This document shows positions 16,529-24,859 of a stretch of 64,000 nucleotides of DNA, piece after piece. The position numbers were made by a program, and so were the translations under genes. This stretch comes from RSA11 sp965652565 (GTDB lineage Bacteria; Actinomycetota; Thermoleophilia; Solirubrobacterales; 70-9). The stretch spans positions 1 to 64,000 of the forward strand of contig CBFGWL010000004.1 in NCBI GenBank assembly GCA_965652565.1, read 5' to 3'. The notes under the pieces were generated by a model. It was not told the DNA's origin. It saw nothing but the letters and a program-made list of their open reading frames with translations, and searched no databases. How positions within the stretch are numbered: position 1 is the first letter of the stretch; the number at the start of each line of letters is the position of its first letter.

Positions 16529-17320
16529 ATGAACGGGCCCGCGGGGCGCGTCGCCATCATCGACGACGACAGCGGCTTCGTCCGCGTCTTCACCAAGCGG
16601 CTGGAGGCGGCCGGGTGGGAGTACCGGGTGCTCTCCGGAACCGTCCCCGTCGACGAGCTCGTCGCGATGAAGCTGAACGCGCTCGTCGTCGACGTCTCCA
16701 TGCTCGGCTCGCTCGCCTGGGACTTCCTCGAGCGCGTCTGCGGCATGATGCCCGACCTCGGCGTGATCGTCTGCTCGCGCGAGGCGACCGTCGCGCAGCG
16801 CGTCCGCGGCCTGCGCCTCGGCGCGGACGACTGGGTCAACAAGCCCGCCCACCCCGAGGAGGTGCTGGCGCGCACGGAAGCCGTCGTCCGCCGCCGGCGC
16901 CGCACGCGCCCCCAGCCCGACGCCGGCCCGCTCGTCGCCGGCGAGGTCGAGATCCGGCCGGACCAGTTCCAGGCGTTCGTCGGGCGCCGCAGCGTCGGCC
17001 TCACCCGCCGCGAGTTCGAACTGCTGCACACGCTCGCCGAGGCCGGCGGCAGGGTGCTCGAGCGGGAGGACATCTACCAGCGCGTCTGGGGCTACTCGAT
17101 GGCGCACGGCGACCGCTCGGTAGACGTCTTCATCCGCAAGCTGCGCACGAAGCTGCGCAAGTACTCGCCCACGTGGTCCTACATCCACACGCACTTCGGC
17201 GTCGGCTACCGCTTCGAGGCGGTGCCGGACGATCCGGCCGCCGCCCAGGCTCCGGCGCCCGCCGAGGCCGAGGACGCGCCCGCCGAACGTCTCGCGGGTG
17301 CACCGGCCGAACGCGCCTGA
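16529..17320 (+). CDS. OmpR/PhoB-family response regulator
   Basis: A 263-residue DNA-binding response regulator. The start ATG 16529 follows a GGGAGAGG ribosome site and removes 69 N-terminal residues of unrelated sequence. The receiver domain (about 7-125) has acidic DDD at 12-14, phospho-acceptor D55 in VVDVSML, S83 and K105 in VNKPAHP. The winged-helix domain (about 143-235) has the RREFELLHTLAEAGG and DRSVDVFIRKLRTKL recognition elements. Position next to pstSCAB-phoU and its own PHO box suggest it is the PhoB/PhoP-type phosphate regulator. No sensor kinase is adjacent, which is unusual. The last 30 residues are an Ala/Pro/Glu tail. Confidence 0.88.
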   Translation: MNGPAGRVAIIDDDSGFVRVFTKRLEAAGWEYRVLSGTVPVDELVAMKLNALVVDVSMLGSLAWDFLERVCGMMPDLGVIVCSREATVAQRVRGLRLGADDWVNKPAHPEEVLARTEAVVRRRRRTRPQPDAGPLVAGEVEIRPDQFQAFVGRRSVGLTRREFELLHTLAEAGGRVLEREDIYQRVWGYSMAHGDRSVDVFIRKLRTKLRKYSPTWSYIHTHFGVGYRFEAVPDDPAAAQAPAPAEAEDAPAERLAGAPAERA

Positions 17321-17429
17321 CCCCCGGCGCCTAAGCGAACGCGCGTAGCGCCCGGCGCCCAAGCCGCGCAGCGCTCCAAACCCGGCCCCTTACCCGGTCC
17401 GGGCGCTTCTCCTGCCCTCGTCCCGGCCC

Positions 17430-17447
17430 GTTCACACGATTTTCACA
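17430..17447 (+). promoter_or_regulatory. PHO-box-like direct repeat before pstS
   Basis: GTTCACA-N4-TTTCACA with an 11-base period, 150 bases upstream of pstS. A possible -10 (TAACAA at 17465) lies 17 bases after the box. It is the same sequence as the reversed box before the response regulator, except in the spacer. Confidence 0.7.
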
Positions 17448-17596
17448 GCCGGGCCACGGGCCGGTAACAACACCCCGCCGATCCGCTGACAGCCTCGGAC
17501 GTGCTCGGGGGCACCGAGTGCGCACGCCCCGCGCACAGCGGTCTCGTCCCGCTCCCGAAAGAAGCGTTTCGATCAACGAACGACAAGGAGATCAGA

Positions 17597-18763
17597 GTGA
17601 GATCCAAGAACTGGCTGCTCGCAATCGGCAGCAGCGCAGTGCTGGCGCTCGGCGTCGCCGCGTGTGGCGACGAGGAGAGTGACGCCAGCGGCAGCACCGG
17701 CAACGGCGGCGAGGAGGTCGCCCTCTCGGGTGAGATCGCCGGTGCGGGGGCAAGCTCCCAAGAGGCCGCGAAGGAGGCCTGGATGGCCGGCTTCCAGGAC
17801 CAGCACCCCGACGTGACCGTGTCCTACGACCCGGTGGGCTCAGGCGGGGGCCGGGAGCAGTTCATCGCCGGGGGCACTCAGTTCGGCGGCACCGACGCGC
17901 CACTCGAGGGCAAGGAGCTCAAGGACGCAGCCGACCGCTGCGCACCCGGGGAGCTCATCCAGATCCCGGTGTACATCTCGCCCATCGCGGTGGTCTACAA
18001 CCTGCCGGAGGTCGAGCAGCTGCAGCTCTCGCCCGAGACGCTGGCTGGGATCTTCAACCAGGACATCACGAACTGGAACGACCCGGCGATCGCCGAGGAC
18101 AACCCTGACGTCGAGCTTCCCGACCTGCGCATCACGCCGGTCAACCGCTCGGACGAGTCGGGCACCACGGAGAACTTCGTGGACTACCTCTCGAAGGCGG
18201 CCCCCGACATCTGGACGCATGAGGTCGACGGCAACTGGCCCGTCAAGGGCGGCGAGGCCGCGCAGGGTACCTCGGGCGTGATCGAGGCGGTCACCGCCGG
18301 CGAGGGCGCGATCGGCTACGCGGACGCGAGCCAGGCGGGCGACCTCGGCGTCGCCACGGTGAAGGTCGGCGACGAGTACGTCGGCCCGACGCCGGAGGCC
18401 GCCGCGGCGATCCTCGACAACTCCGAGGACACCGCTCCGGAGGAGGCGATCTTCGCCTACGAGCTCGACCGCGAGACGGACGCCTCGGGCACCTACCCGA
18501 TCGTCCTCGTCTCCTACGAGATGGCGTGCACCGCGTACGAGAGCCGGGAGCAGGCCGATCTGGTCCGCGAGTTCCTGAGCTACGTGATCAGCCCGGAGGG
18601 GCAGGACGCGGCCGCGCAGAACGCGGGCTCGGCACCCATCTCCGACTCGCTGCGCGAGCAGATCCAGCCGGTTGTTGATGCGATCGGCGGCGGGTCGCCA
18701 GTGGCCGGTCGCCAGGGCCGGTCGCCAGTCCCCAGTCGCCAGTCGCCAGGTAGGCAGGTCTAA
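17597..18763 (+). CDS. pstS: Phosphate-binding lipoprotein PstS
   Basis: A 388-residue periplasmic/extracytoplasmic phosphate-binding lipoprotein. The start GTG 17597 has an AAGGAG ribosome site six bases upstream and yields a lipoprotein signal ending at GVAAC. Phosphate-binding motifs include GAGASSQ (about 52-58), SGGGREQFIAGGTQFGGTDAPL (about 83-104) and NRSDESGTTENF (about 189-200). The last 22 or so residues (SPVAGRQGRSPVPSRQSPGRQV) lie beyond the normal end of the family and are encoded by a tandem GTCGCCAGT-type repeat. First gene of pstS-pstC-pstA-pstB-phoU. Confidence 0.94.
   Translation: MRSKNWLLAIGSSAVLALGVAACGDEESDASGSTGNGGEEVALSGEIAGAGASSQEAAKEAWMAGFQDQHPDVTVSYDPVGSGGGREQFIAGGTQFGGTDAPLEGKELKDAADRCAPGELIQIPVYISPIAVVYNLPEVEQLQLSPETLAGIFNQDITNWNDPAIAEDNPDVELPDLRITPVNRSDESGTTENFVDYLSKAAPDIWTHEVDGNWPVKGGEAAQGTSGVIEAVTAGEGAIGYADASQAGDLGVATVKVGDEYVGPTPEAAAAILDNSEDTAPEEAIFAYELDRETDASGTYPIVLVSYEMACTAYESREQADLVREFLSYVISPEGQDAAAQNAGSAPISDSLREQIQPVVDAIGGGSPVAGRQGRSPVPSRQSPGRQV
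18693..18756 (+). repeat. GTCGCCAGT tandem repeat in the 3' end of pstS
   Basis: About five copies of (G/A)GTCGCCAG(T/G) separated by 0-4 bases. It codes for the low-complexity tail of PstS. A short copy of the same sequence on the opposite strand encodes the N-terminus of the methylmalonate-semialdehyde dehydrogenase at 35.0 kb, so this is a dispersed repeat that can sit inside genes. Confidence 0.7.
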
Positions 18764-18767
18764 AGGC

Positions 18768-19742
18768 GTGGCAGGGCCTGGCGCCGTGGCGGATGGAGCC
18801 GCGTTGGAAGTGGCCGTCGCCGGCGGGCGACGGCGCGAGAGGCGCGCGGGGGACGCGATCTTCTCGCGCCTCTCAACCGGCGCCGCGCTCACGATCCTGA
18901 TCGTGCTCGCGGGCGTCGCCGTCTTCTTGACGGCCGAGGCCCTGCCGGCCGTCACCGCGGACGCCGCGGAGCTCCCAGAGGGCAAGAGCCTCGTTGACTA
19001 CATCGGCCCGCTCGCGTTCGGCACGGTCATCGCGGCGCTGATCGCGGTGGTGGTCGCCGTGCCGCTCGCGGCGGCCGTCGCGCTCTTCATCAGCCACATC
19101 GCGCCGCGGCGCCTCGCGCTGACGCTCGGGTATCTGGTCGACCTGCTCGCGGCGATCCCGAGCATCGTCTACGGGCTGTGGGGCATCTTCGTGATCGGCC
19201 CCGCCTCCGTCGGCGTGAGCGAGTGGCTGGCCGACAACCTCGGCTTCATCCCGTTCTTCGAGGGCCCGGCCTCGGCGACCGGGCGCACGATGCTTGTCGC
19301 GGGCCTCGTGCTCGCCGTGATGATCCTGCCGATCGTCTCCGCGGTGGCGCGCGAGGTCTTCTCCCAGACTCCGCGGCGCCTGCAGGAGGGCGCGCTCGCC
19401 CTCGGCGCCACGCGCTGGGAGATGATCAAGATGACCGTCCTGCCGTTCGGGCGTTCGGCGCTGATCAGCGGCGCGATGCTCGGCCTCGGGCGCGCGCTCG
19501 GCGAGACGATGGCCGTGACGATCATCCTCTCGGTCTCGGGCGTGATCACGCTGAACCTGATCAGCTCGGCGAACCCGTCGACGATCGCCGCGAACATCGC
19601 GCTCGACTTTCCCGAGTCGTCCGGGCTGGCGATCAACACCCTGATCGCCTCCGGCCTCGTCCTCTTCGCGATCACCCTCGTTGTGAACATGGCCGCCCGG
19701 GCGGTGATCTCCCGACGGGCCGCCAAGGAGGGCGCGGCATGA
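18768..19742 (+). CDS. pstC: Phosphate ABC transporter permease PstC
   Basis: A 324-residue inner-membrane permease with about six transmembrane segments. GTG 18768 lies 4 bases after the pstS stop next to an AAAGG; a GTG at 18786 is an alternative. The family motifs are the first membrane segment TILIVLAGVAVFLTAEALPA, LVDLLAAIPSIVYGLWGIFVIGP (about residues 124-146) and the EAA-type loop EGALALGATRWEMIKMTVLPFGRSALISG. With PstA it forms the high-affinity phosphate channel. Its stop overlaps the pstA start by the sequence ATGA. Confidence 0.92.
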   Translation: MAGPGAVADGAALEVAVAGGRRRERRAGDAIFSRLSTGAALTILIVLAGVAVFLTAEALPAVTADAAELPEGKSLVDYIGPLAFGTVIAALIAVVVAVPLAAAVALFISHIAPRRLALTLGYLVDLLAAIPSIVYGLWGIFVIGPASVGVSEWLADNLGFIPFFEGPASATGRTMLVAGLVLAVMILPIVSAVAREVFSQTPRRLQEGALALGATRWEMIKMTVLPFGRSALISGAMLGLGRALGETMAVTIILSVSGVITLNLISSANPSTIAANIALDFPESSGLAINTLIASGLVLFAITLVVNMAARAVISRRAAKEGAA

Positions 19743-20635
19743 GCGCGCGTCCTCTGCAGCTCGCTGCCACGTCGGGGACCGTGCGCCTGCGGCGCGCGAA
19801 GGACCGGCTCGCGACGCTCGCCATCACCGCGGCCTTCGCGCTCGCGATGGCGCCGCTGGTCTCGCTGCTCTACGAGGTCACTTCGCGTGGCCTGGCGCGC
19901 TTCGACGCGGCCTTCTTCACCGAGACCGCGCGCGGTGTCGTGGGCGAGGGCGGCGGTGCGGCGCACGCGGTCGTCGGCACGCTGGTGATCACCGGCGTGG
20001 CCACCGTGATCTCGGTCCCGATCGGGATCCTCGCGGCGATCTATCTGACCGAGTACGGCAAGGGCCGGCTCAAGCGCGCCCTCACGTTCTTCGTGGACGT
20101 AATGACGGGCATCCCGTCGATCGTCGCCGGCCTCTTCGCGTTCGCCGTGTTCGCCCTGATCTTCGGCCCGGGCATCCGGCTCGGGGTGATGGGCGCAGTC
20201 GCGCTGTCGGTGCTGATGATCCCGATCGTCGTGCGGTCGGCCGAGGAGGTCCTGAAGGTGGTTCCGCACAGCTTGCGGGAGGCCTCGTACGCGCTCGGCA
20301 CGCCCAAGTGGCGAACGATCACGAAGGTGGTCCTGCCGACGGCGCTCGCCGGGCTGGTCACGGGAGTGATGCTCGCGATCGCGCGGATCATCGGGGAGAC
20401 CGCTCCGCTGCTCGTCACCACCGGCGTCATCGACTCGATGAACGCCAACCCGTTCGAAGGCCGGATGCAGAACCTCGCCGTCTACGCCTTCAACGAATAC
20501 AAGAACCCAGGGGTGATGAAGGAAGCCGCGTTCGATCGCGCCTGGGCCGCCGCGCTAGCCCTGCTGCTCATCGTGATGCTCCTCAGCTTCATCGCCCGAG
20601 TCATCTACCGCCGCTATGGGACCGAGCTCAGGTAG
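19739..20635 (+). CDS. pstA: Phosphate ABC transporter permease PstA
   Basis: A 298-residue permease starting at the ATG that overlaps the pstC stop (ATGA). The PstA hallmarks are VMTGIPSIVAGLFAFAVFAL (about residues 120-139) and REASYALGTPKWRTITKVVLPTALAGLVTG (about 180-209), the ATPase docking loop. Five or six membrane segments are evident. Translational coupling with pstC is implied by the overlap. Confidence 0.93.
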   Translation: MSARPLQLAATSGTVRLRRAKDRLATLAITAAFALAMAPLVSLLYEVTSRGLARFDAAFFTETARGVVGEGGGAAHAVVGTLVITGVATVISVPIGILAAIYLTEYGKGRLKRALTFFVDVMTGIPSIVAGLFAFAVFALIFGPGIRLGVMGAVALSVLMIPIVVRSAEEVLKVVPHSLREASYALGTPKWRTITKVVLPTALAGLVTGVMLAIARIIGETAPLLVTTGVIDSMNANPFEGRMQNLAVYAFNEYKNPGVMKEAAFDRAWAAALALLLIVMLLSFIARVIYRRYGTELR

Positions 20636-20663
20636 CCCGAGCGGGGCAGGAAAGGAACCGGAG

Positions 20664-21563
20664 ATGCCCGAGACATCGATCAGAGAGAGGACCGATAACG
20701 GCACGCTGCCGTCCCCGGAGGTAACTGTGGAAACCAAGATCGCTGAGCCGGCTCGCGCCGCGCAACCGGATGAGGTGGAGCGCGCGGCCAAGACCGTGAC
20801 CGCCCGCAACGTCGACCTCTACTACGGGGACTTTCACGCGGTGCAGGACGTGTCCATGACGATCGAGCCGAACAAGGTCACCGCGCTGATCGGCTCGTCC
20901 GGGTGCGGGAAGACAACCTTCCTGCGCTCGCTGAACCGGATGCACGAGCTCACGCCGGGCGCGCGCGTCGAGGGCGAGATCACCATCGACGGGCAGAACA
21001 TCTACGCCGACGGAGTCGATCCCGTGCAGGTCCGGCGGGTGGTCGGCATGGTCTTCCAGGCCCCGAACCCGTTCCCGACGATGTCGATCTACGAGAACGT
21101 CGCGGCGGGGCTCACGCTCAACAACCGCCGCATGCGCAAGGCCGACAAGGACGTCATCGTCGAGCGTTCGCTGCGCGGCGCCCACCTGTGGGACGAGGTG
21201 AAGGACCGGCTCGACAAGCCTGCCTCGGGGCTCTCCGGCGGTCAGCAGCAGCGTCTGTGCATCGCGCGCGCCATTGCCGTCGAGCCGGAGGTCCTGCTCA
21301 TGGACGAGCCCTGTTCCGCGCTCGACCCGATCGCCACGCTCGCGATCGAGGACCTGATCCGCGAGCTCAAGAAGCGCTACACGATCGTGATCGTCACGCA
21401 CAACATGCAACAGGCCGCGCGGGCGAGCGACGTGACCGCCTTCTTCAACCTCGAGGAGACCGGCAAGCCGGGCCGGCTGGTGGAGATCGACGCGACGGAG
21501 ACGATCTTCACGAGCCCGTCCGTGCCGGCGACCGAGGACTACGTGAGCGGGCGGTTCGGTTGA
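20664..21563 (+). CDS. pstB: Phosphate ABC transporter ATPase PstB
   Basis: A 299-residue ATPase. I choose ATG 20664, preceded by AAAGGAA, over the upstream ATG at 20616 that would overlap pstA. Residues about 1-45 form an uncommonly long, low-complexity N-terminal extension before the ABC domain (VTARNVDLYYGDFHAVQDVS). Walker A is GSSGCGKTT, the signature LSGGQQQRL, Walker B LLMDEPCSALDPIA and the H-loop VTHNMQQAAR. It energises phosphate uptake by PstCA. Confidence 0.94.
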   Translation: MPETSIRERTDNGTLPSPEVTVETKIAEPARAAQPDEVERAAKTVTARNVDLYYGDFHAVQDVSMTIEPNKVTALIGSSGCGKTTFLRSLNRMHELTPGARVEGEITIDGQNIYADGVDPVQVRRVVGMVFQAPNPFPTMSIYENVAAGLTLNNRRMRKADKDVIVERSLRGAHLWDEVKDRLDKPASGLSGGQQQRLCIARAIAVEPEVLLMDEPCSALDPIATLAIEDLIRELKKRYTIVIVTHNMQQAARASDVTAFFNLEETGKPGRLVEIDATETIFTSPSVPATEDYVSGRFG

Positions 21564-21564
21564 C

Positions 21565-22266
21565 ATGAGCGAGCCGACCCGCGTCGAGTACTACGCGGAG
21601 CTGCGCGATCTCGAGGAGCACGCGCTCGGCGGGCTCGACCTCGTCGTGGATGCGCTCGATCGCACGCTCGAGGCGGCCGAGAGCCAGGACGTGGAGCTAG
21701 CGCAGGCGGTCGTCGCCGGCGACGACGCGCTCGACGGCCGCTACCTGGAGGTGCATCAGCGCCTGCTCACGCTGATCGCGCGCGAGGCACCCGTGGCCGG
21801 TGATCTGCGCCTGATCTCGGCGCTGCTCCACGTCATGAAGTCCATGGAGCGGATGGGCGATCAGTGCGTGAACGTGGCGAAGATGATCCCGATCGCCGGC
21901 AGCAACCCGCCCGCCGACAGCCGGATGCTGGAGAACATCAGCGCGATGGGCCTGCAGGTCCGCTCGCAGGTCACGCAGGCCAAGCGCGCCTTCGCCGACC
22001 GCGACGTGGATCTCGCTCGGGACCTGGTGCGCCAGGACGATCTGGTCGACACGCTCAATCGCGAGTGCTTTCAGATCGCGATCGACATCGGGGATGACGC
22101 GGATCGCCGCGAGTGGGCGATGACGATGATCCTCGTGGCCCGCGCGCTCGAGCGCATCGGCGACAACGCTGTGGACATCGGCGAGCAGGTTGCCTACGTG
22201 GTGACCGGGCTCTTCCGCGAGTTCGACGACGCTTCCCGCCCCGAGGTGACGAGCAGCGGGCAGTAG
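21565..22266 (+). CDS. phoU: Phosphate-specific transport regulator PhoU
   Basis: A 233-residue all-helical cytoplasmic protein with two PhoU repeats (about residues 15-105 and 118-205). The metal-binding blocks are visible as ISALLHVMKSMERMGDQCVNVAKM and MTMILVARALERIGDNAVDIGEQV. PhoU links the Pst transporter to the phosphate two-component system, keeping the regulon off when phosphate is plentiful. ATG 21565 lies one base after the pstB stop, so it belongs to the pst operon. Confidence 0.94.
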   Translation: MSEPTRVEYYAELRDLEEHALGGLDLVVDALDRTLEAAESQDVELAQAVVAGDDALDGRYLEVHQRLLTLIAREAPVAGDLRLISALLHVMKSMERMGDQCVNVAKMIPIAGSNPPADSRMLENISAMGLQVRSQVTQAKRAFADRDVDLARDLVRQDDLVDTLNRECFQIAIDIGDDADRREWAMTMILVARALERIGDNAVDIGEQVAYVVTGLFREFDDASRPEVTSSGQ

Positions 22267-22317
22267 CCCGGCGCGCGGGTATCCACGCCCGCCCGTTCGC
22301 CCTGAAAGGATGGGCCG

Positions 22318-23226
22318 GTGCTCTGCGCAGCGATCGACATCGGCTCGAACACCACGCGGGTGCTCGTGGCCGAGCCGCAGGACGGCCAGCTGCGCAAGGT
22401 CCTCGAGCAGCGCGCCTACACGCGGATCCGCGCCGACGCCGGCCCCGGCGGCGAGATCTCGGCCGAGAAGGTCGCCGAGGTCGCCGACGTGGTCACGACC
22501 CAGTTGCGCCTGGCGCGTGAGCTCGGTGCTGAGCGGGTCCGGATCGTCGCCACCGCGGCAGTTCGCGACGCCGCCAACCGCGACGACGTCGTCCGTGCGA
22601 TCGAGCGCGCCGCGGGCGCCCCGGTGGAGGTGCTCAGCGAAGAGGAAGAGGGCAGACTCGCCTTCCTCGGAGCCACCAAGTCCCTCGGGCACCCGGTCGA
22701 GGGGTTGATCGGGGTGGTCGACGTCGGCGGCGGCTCCTCCGAGATCATCCTGGGCAGCACGACTGAGGGCGTGCGCGAGGTGCGCTCGTTTCGGATCGGC
22801 TCAGGCGCGCTCGCGGAGGAGTTCCTGCGCAACGACCCGCCGTCGTCCGCCGAGGTCCGCAAGCTGCGCGACCACATCGACGACTTCTTCGCCGGCGTCG
22901 AGATCACCCAGCCCGAGCAGGCGGTTGCCGTCGGCGGCAGCGCCACCTCCCTGCGCACGGTCGTCGGCGCGGTGCTCGAGTACGAGACGCTCGAGCGTGC
23001 CGTCCGCGTGTTGGTCGGCGACACCGCCGAGGCCGTCGCCAAGCGCTTCGAGCTCGACCCCCGGCGGGTGCGGATGCTCCCAGCCGGCGTGCTGCTGCTC
23101 GAAAAGCTCTCCGAGCTCCTCGGTCAGCCCCTGCAGATCGGCAAGGGCGGCTTGCGCGAGGGCGTGATCCTCGACCTGATCAACGGCTCGGCCGGCGACG
23201 CCGACGGCGATCGGCAGCGCACCTAA
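22318..23226 (+). CDS. ppx: Exopolyphosphatase / pppGpp phosphohydrolase (Ppx/GppA)
   Basis: A 302-residue member of the Ppx/GppA family (ASKHA fold). The N-terminal AAIDIGSNTTRVLVAEP is the first phosphate-binding loop; GVVDVGGGSSEIILGS (about residues 129-144) is the second, with the catalytic glutamate in the SEEEEGRLAF region near 107-116. Short single-domain forms like this one are actinobacterial and usually act as exopolyphosphatases. The GTG start follows an AAAGGA site. Together with the ppk gene 1.6 kb downstream it allows polyphosphate turnover under control of the Pho genes. Confidence 0.9.
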   Translation: MLCAAIDIGSNTTRVLVAEPQDGQLRKVLEQRAYTRIRADAGPGGEISAEKVAEVADVVTTQLRLARELGAERVRIVATAAVRDAANRDDVVRAIERAAGAPVEVLSEEEEGRLAFLGATKSLGHPVEGLIGVVDVGGGSSEIILGSTTEGVREVRSFRIGSGALAEEFLRNDPPSSAEVRKLRDHIDDFFAGVEITQPEQAVAVGGSATSLRTVVGAVLEYETLERAVRVLVGDTAEAVAKRFELDPRRVRMLPAGVLLLEKLSELLGQPLQIGKGGLREGVILDLINGSAGDADGDRQRT

Positions 23227-23287
23227 TCGCCGATCGCGCTTGGCCAGGCGCGATATCCGGTGCTAGCGTCGGGGTAGGCAGGGCGGG

Positions 23288-24712
23288 ATGAATTCGACGC
23301 TTCGTAGACGGGGAATGGCCGCGATCGCGGGGATCGCCTTCGCCGCCGCGCTCGGCTCCGCTGCCGAGGCGGGCGTCGGTGGGCCGTCTGCGCACCGGGG
23401 GGCGGACGGGGTCGGCGACCCGATCCTCCCCAAGTCGGGCAACGGCGGTTACGACGCCGTGCGCTACACCGTCGGCCTGCGCTATCGCCGAGACGGCACG
23501 ATCAGGGCGCGCTCGACGATGCTGGCGCGCGCGGACACCGACGGATCCGAGGGCGGGGGACCGCCGCTCGGGCGGTTCAACCTCGACTACCGCGGCCCGA
23601 TCATCGTCGCGGTACGGGTCGACGGTAAGAAGGCGGTTTGGATCCGCAACGGCCAAGAGCTCGTGATCACTCCGAAGAGCGCGATCCCAGACGGCGCGCT
23701 GTTCCGCGTGCGGGTGGACTACAAGGGCGAGCCGCGAAGGGTGCGCGACCCCGACGGCTCGCTGGAGGGCTGGATCCCGACCTCCCACGGCGCGGTCACG
23801 CTGGGCGAGCCGCGCGGTACGCCGGCTTGGATGCCCGTGAACGACCATCCCAGTGATCCCGCCGAATGGCGGGTCCGCATCACGACCCCGCGAGGGCTGG
23901 TCGGCATCTCGAATGGCAAGCTGCTCGCGCGCAAGGGGTCGAGGCGAACGGTCACGACCAGATGGCACGAGGGACACATGGCGCCCCATGTCGCGCTCAT
24001 CGCCATCGGGCGCTACCGGGTCGATCGTCGCGGCGGCGGCCGCTACGTGGCGGTCGCCAAGCGCAGCGCGCGGGCCGCGGTCCTCCGCAAGCTGCGCAAG
24101 CGGACGACGCGGGCCATCGGCTTCCTTCGCACGGTCGCCGGCCCCTATCCGGCGGACGGACGCGGCGGGGTGATCGATTACACGCGCGCCGGCTACGCGC
24201 TCGAGACCCAGTCGCGGCCCTATTACCCCGGCCCGCCGTCCCGCGGCCTCGTCGTCCACGAGATCGCACACCAGTGGTTCGGCAACTCGGTGCTGCCTGC
24301 GAACTGGAGCGAGATCTGGCTGAACGAGGGCTTCGCCACCTACATGGAGTGGCTCTACAGCGAGCACACGGGCGGCCGCACCGCGCAGCAGCACTTCAAC
24401 CAGGAGTACGCGCAGCACGGTGCGAGCGACAAGTTCTGGAAGGTGCCGCCCGGCTCGCCGGGCGAGCTCGACCAGATGTTCGACCGGTCGGTCTACGTGC
24501 GCGGGGCGATGACCCTGCACGCGCTGCGCCGGGCGATCGGCGAGAACGACTTCGAGGAGCTGTTGGCCCGGTGGGCGTCGGACTTCGCGGGCGCGCCCGC
24601 GACCACGGACGATCTCCTGGAACTCGCGGAGCAGATCTCCGGCGAGGACCTCGACGCCCTCTTCGACGCGTGGCTCTATCAGCCCACGAAGCCTCCCGAG
24701 CCGGCGCCCTGA
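23288..24712 (+). CDS. Secreted M1-family metallopeptidase
   Basis: A 474-residue exported protein with an N-terminal signal (Met followed by an Arg-rich segment, core GIAFAAALGSAAEA, cleavage near 30). The M1 zinc site is complete: HEIAHQWFGNSVLPANWSEIWLNEGFATYMEW, that is HExxH followed 18 residues later by glutamate (about 320-350). The exopeptidase substrate loop is YALETQSRPYY. The usual large C-terminal helical domain of M1 aminopeptidases is missing, so the protein is short. It sits between ppx and ppk on the same strand; a link to phosphate stress is inferred only from position. Confidence 0.88.
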   Translation: MNSTLRRRGMAAIAGIAFAAALGSAAEAGVGGPSAHRGADGVGDPILPKSGNGGYDAVRYTVGLRYRRDGTIRARSTMLARADTDGSEGGGPPLGRFNLDYRGPIIVAVRVDGKKAVWIRNGQELVITPKSAIPDGALFRVRVDYKGEPRRVRDPDGSLEGWIPTSHGAVTLGEPRGTPAWMPVNDHPSDPAEWRVRITTPRGLVGISNGKLLARKGSRRTVTTRWHEGHMAPHVALIAIGRYRVDRRGGGRYVAVAKRSARAAVLRKLRKRTTRAIGFLRTVAGPYPADGRGGVIDYTRAGYALETQSRPYYPGPPSRGLVVHEIAHQWFGNSVLPANWSEIWLNEGFATYMEWLYSEHTGGRTAQQHFNQEYAQHGASDKFWKVPPGSPGELDQMFDRSVYVRGAMTLHALRRAIGENDFEELLARWASDFAGAPATTDDLLELAEQISGEDLDALFDAWLYQPTKPPEPAP

Positions 24713-24721
24713 CCGCGCCCC

Positions 24722-24750
24722 GTTCACCGGTCGTTCACCCCAAGTTCTCA
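24722..24750 (+). promoter_or_regulatory. Triple PHO-box-like direct repeat before ppk
   Basis: Three direct repeats, GTTCACC at 24722, GTTCACC at 24733 and GTTCTCA at 24744, each separated by 4 bases (11-base period). The first two match the actinobacterial PHO-box unit GTTCACC exactly. The nearest -10-like hexamer to the gene (TACTCT at 24835) is 85 bases away, so another promoter just after the box, or a looped arrangement, would be needed. Confidence 0.75.
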
Positions 24751-24791
24751 GCTCCGCAACACGGGACGGACGACCGGTCGGGAGCCTGTTT

Positions 24792-24816
24792 GCAGGGGCC
24801 GTTGAGCGACCCCTGC
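24792..24816 (+). promoter_or_regulatory. Hairpin in the ppk leader
   Basis: GCAGGGG and CCCCTGC form a 7-base stem around an 11-base loop, between the PHO boxes and the ppk start. There is no U tract after it, so it is not a typical terminator. It might affect ppk mRNA stability or translation. Confidence 0.35.
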
Positions 24817-24859
24817 CCGATGCCCTTGCAGCGGTACTCTCAACAGGTGAGTCGAGCCG

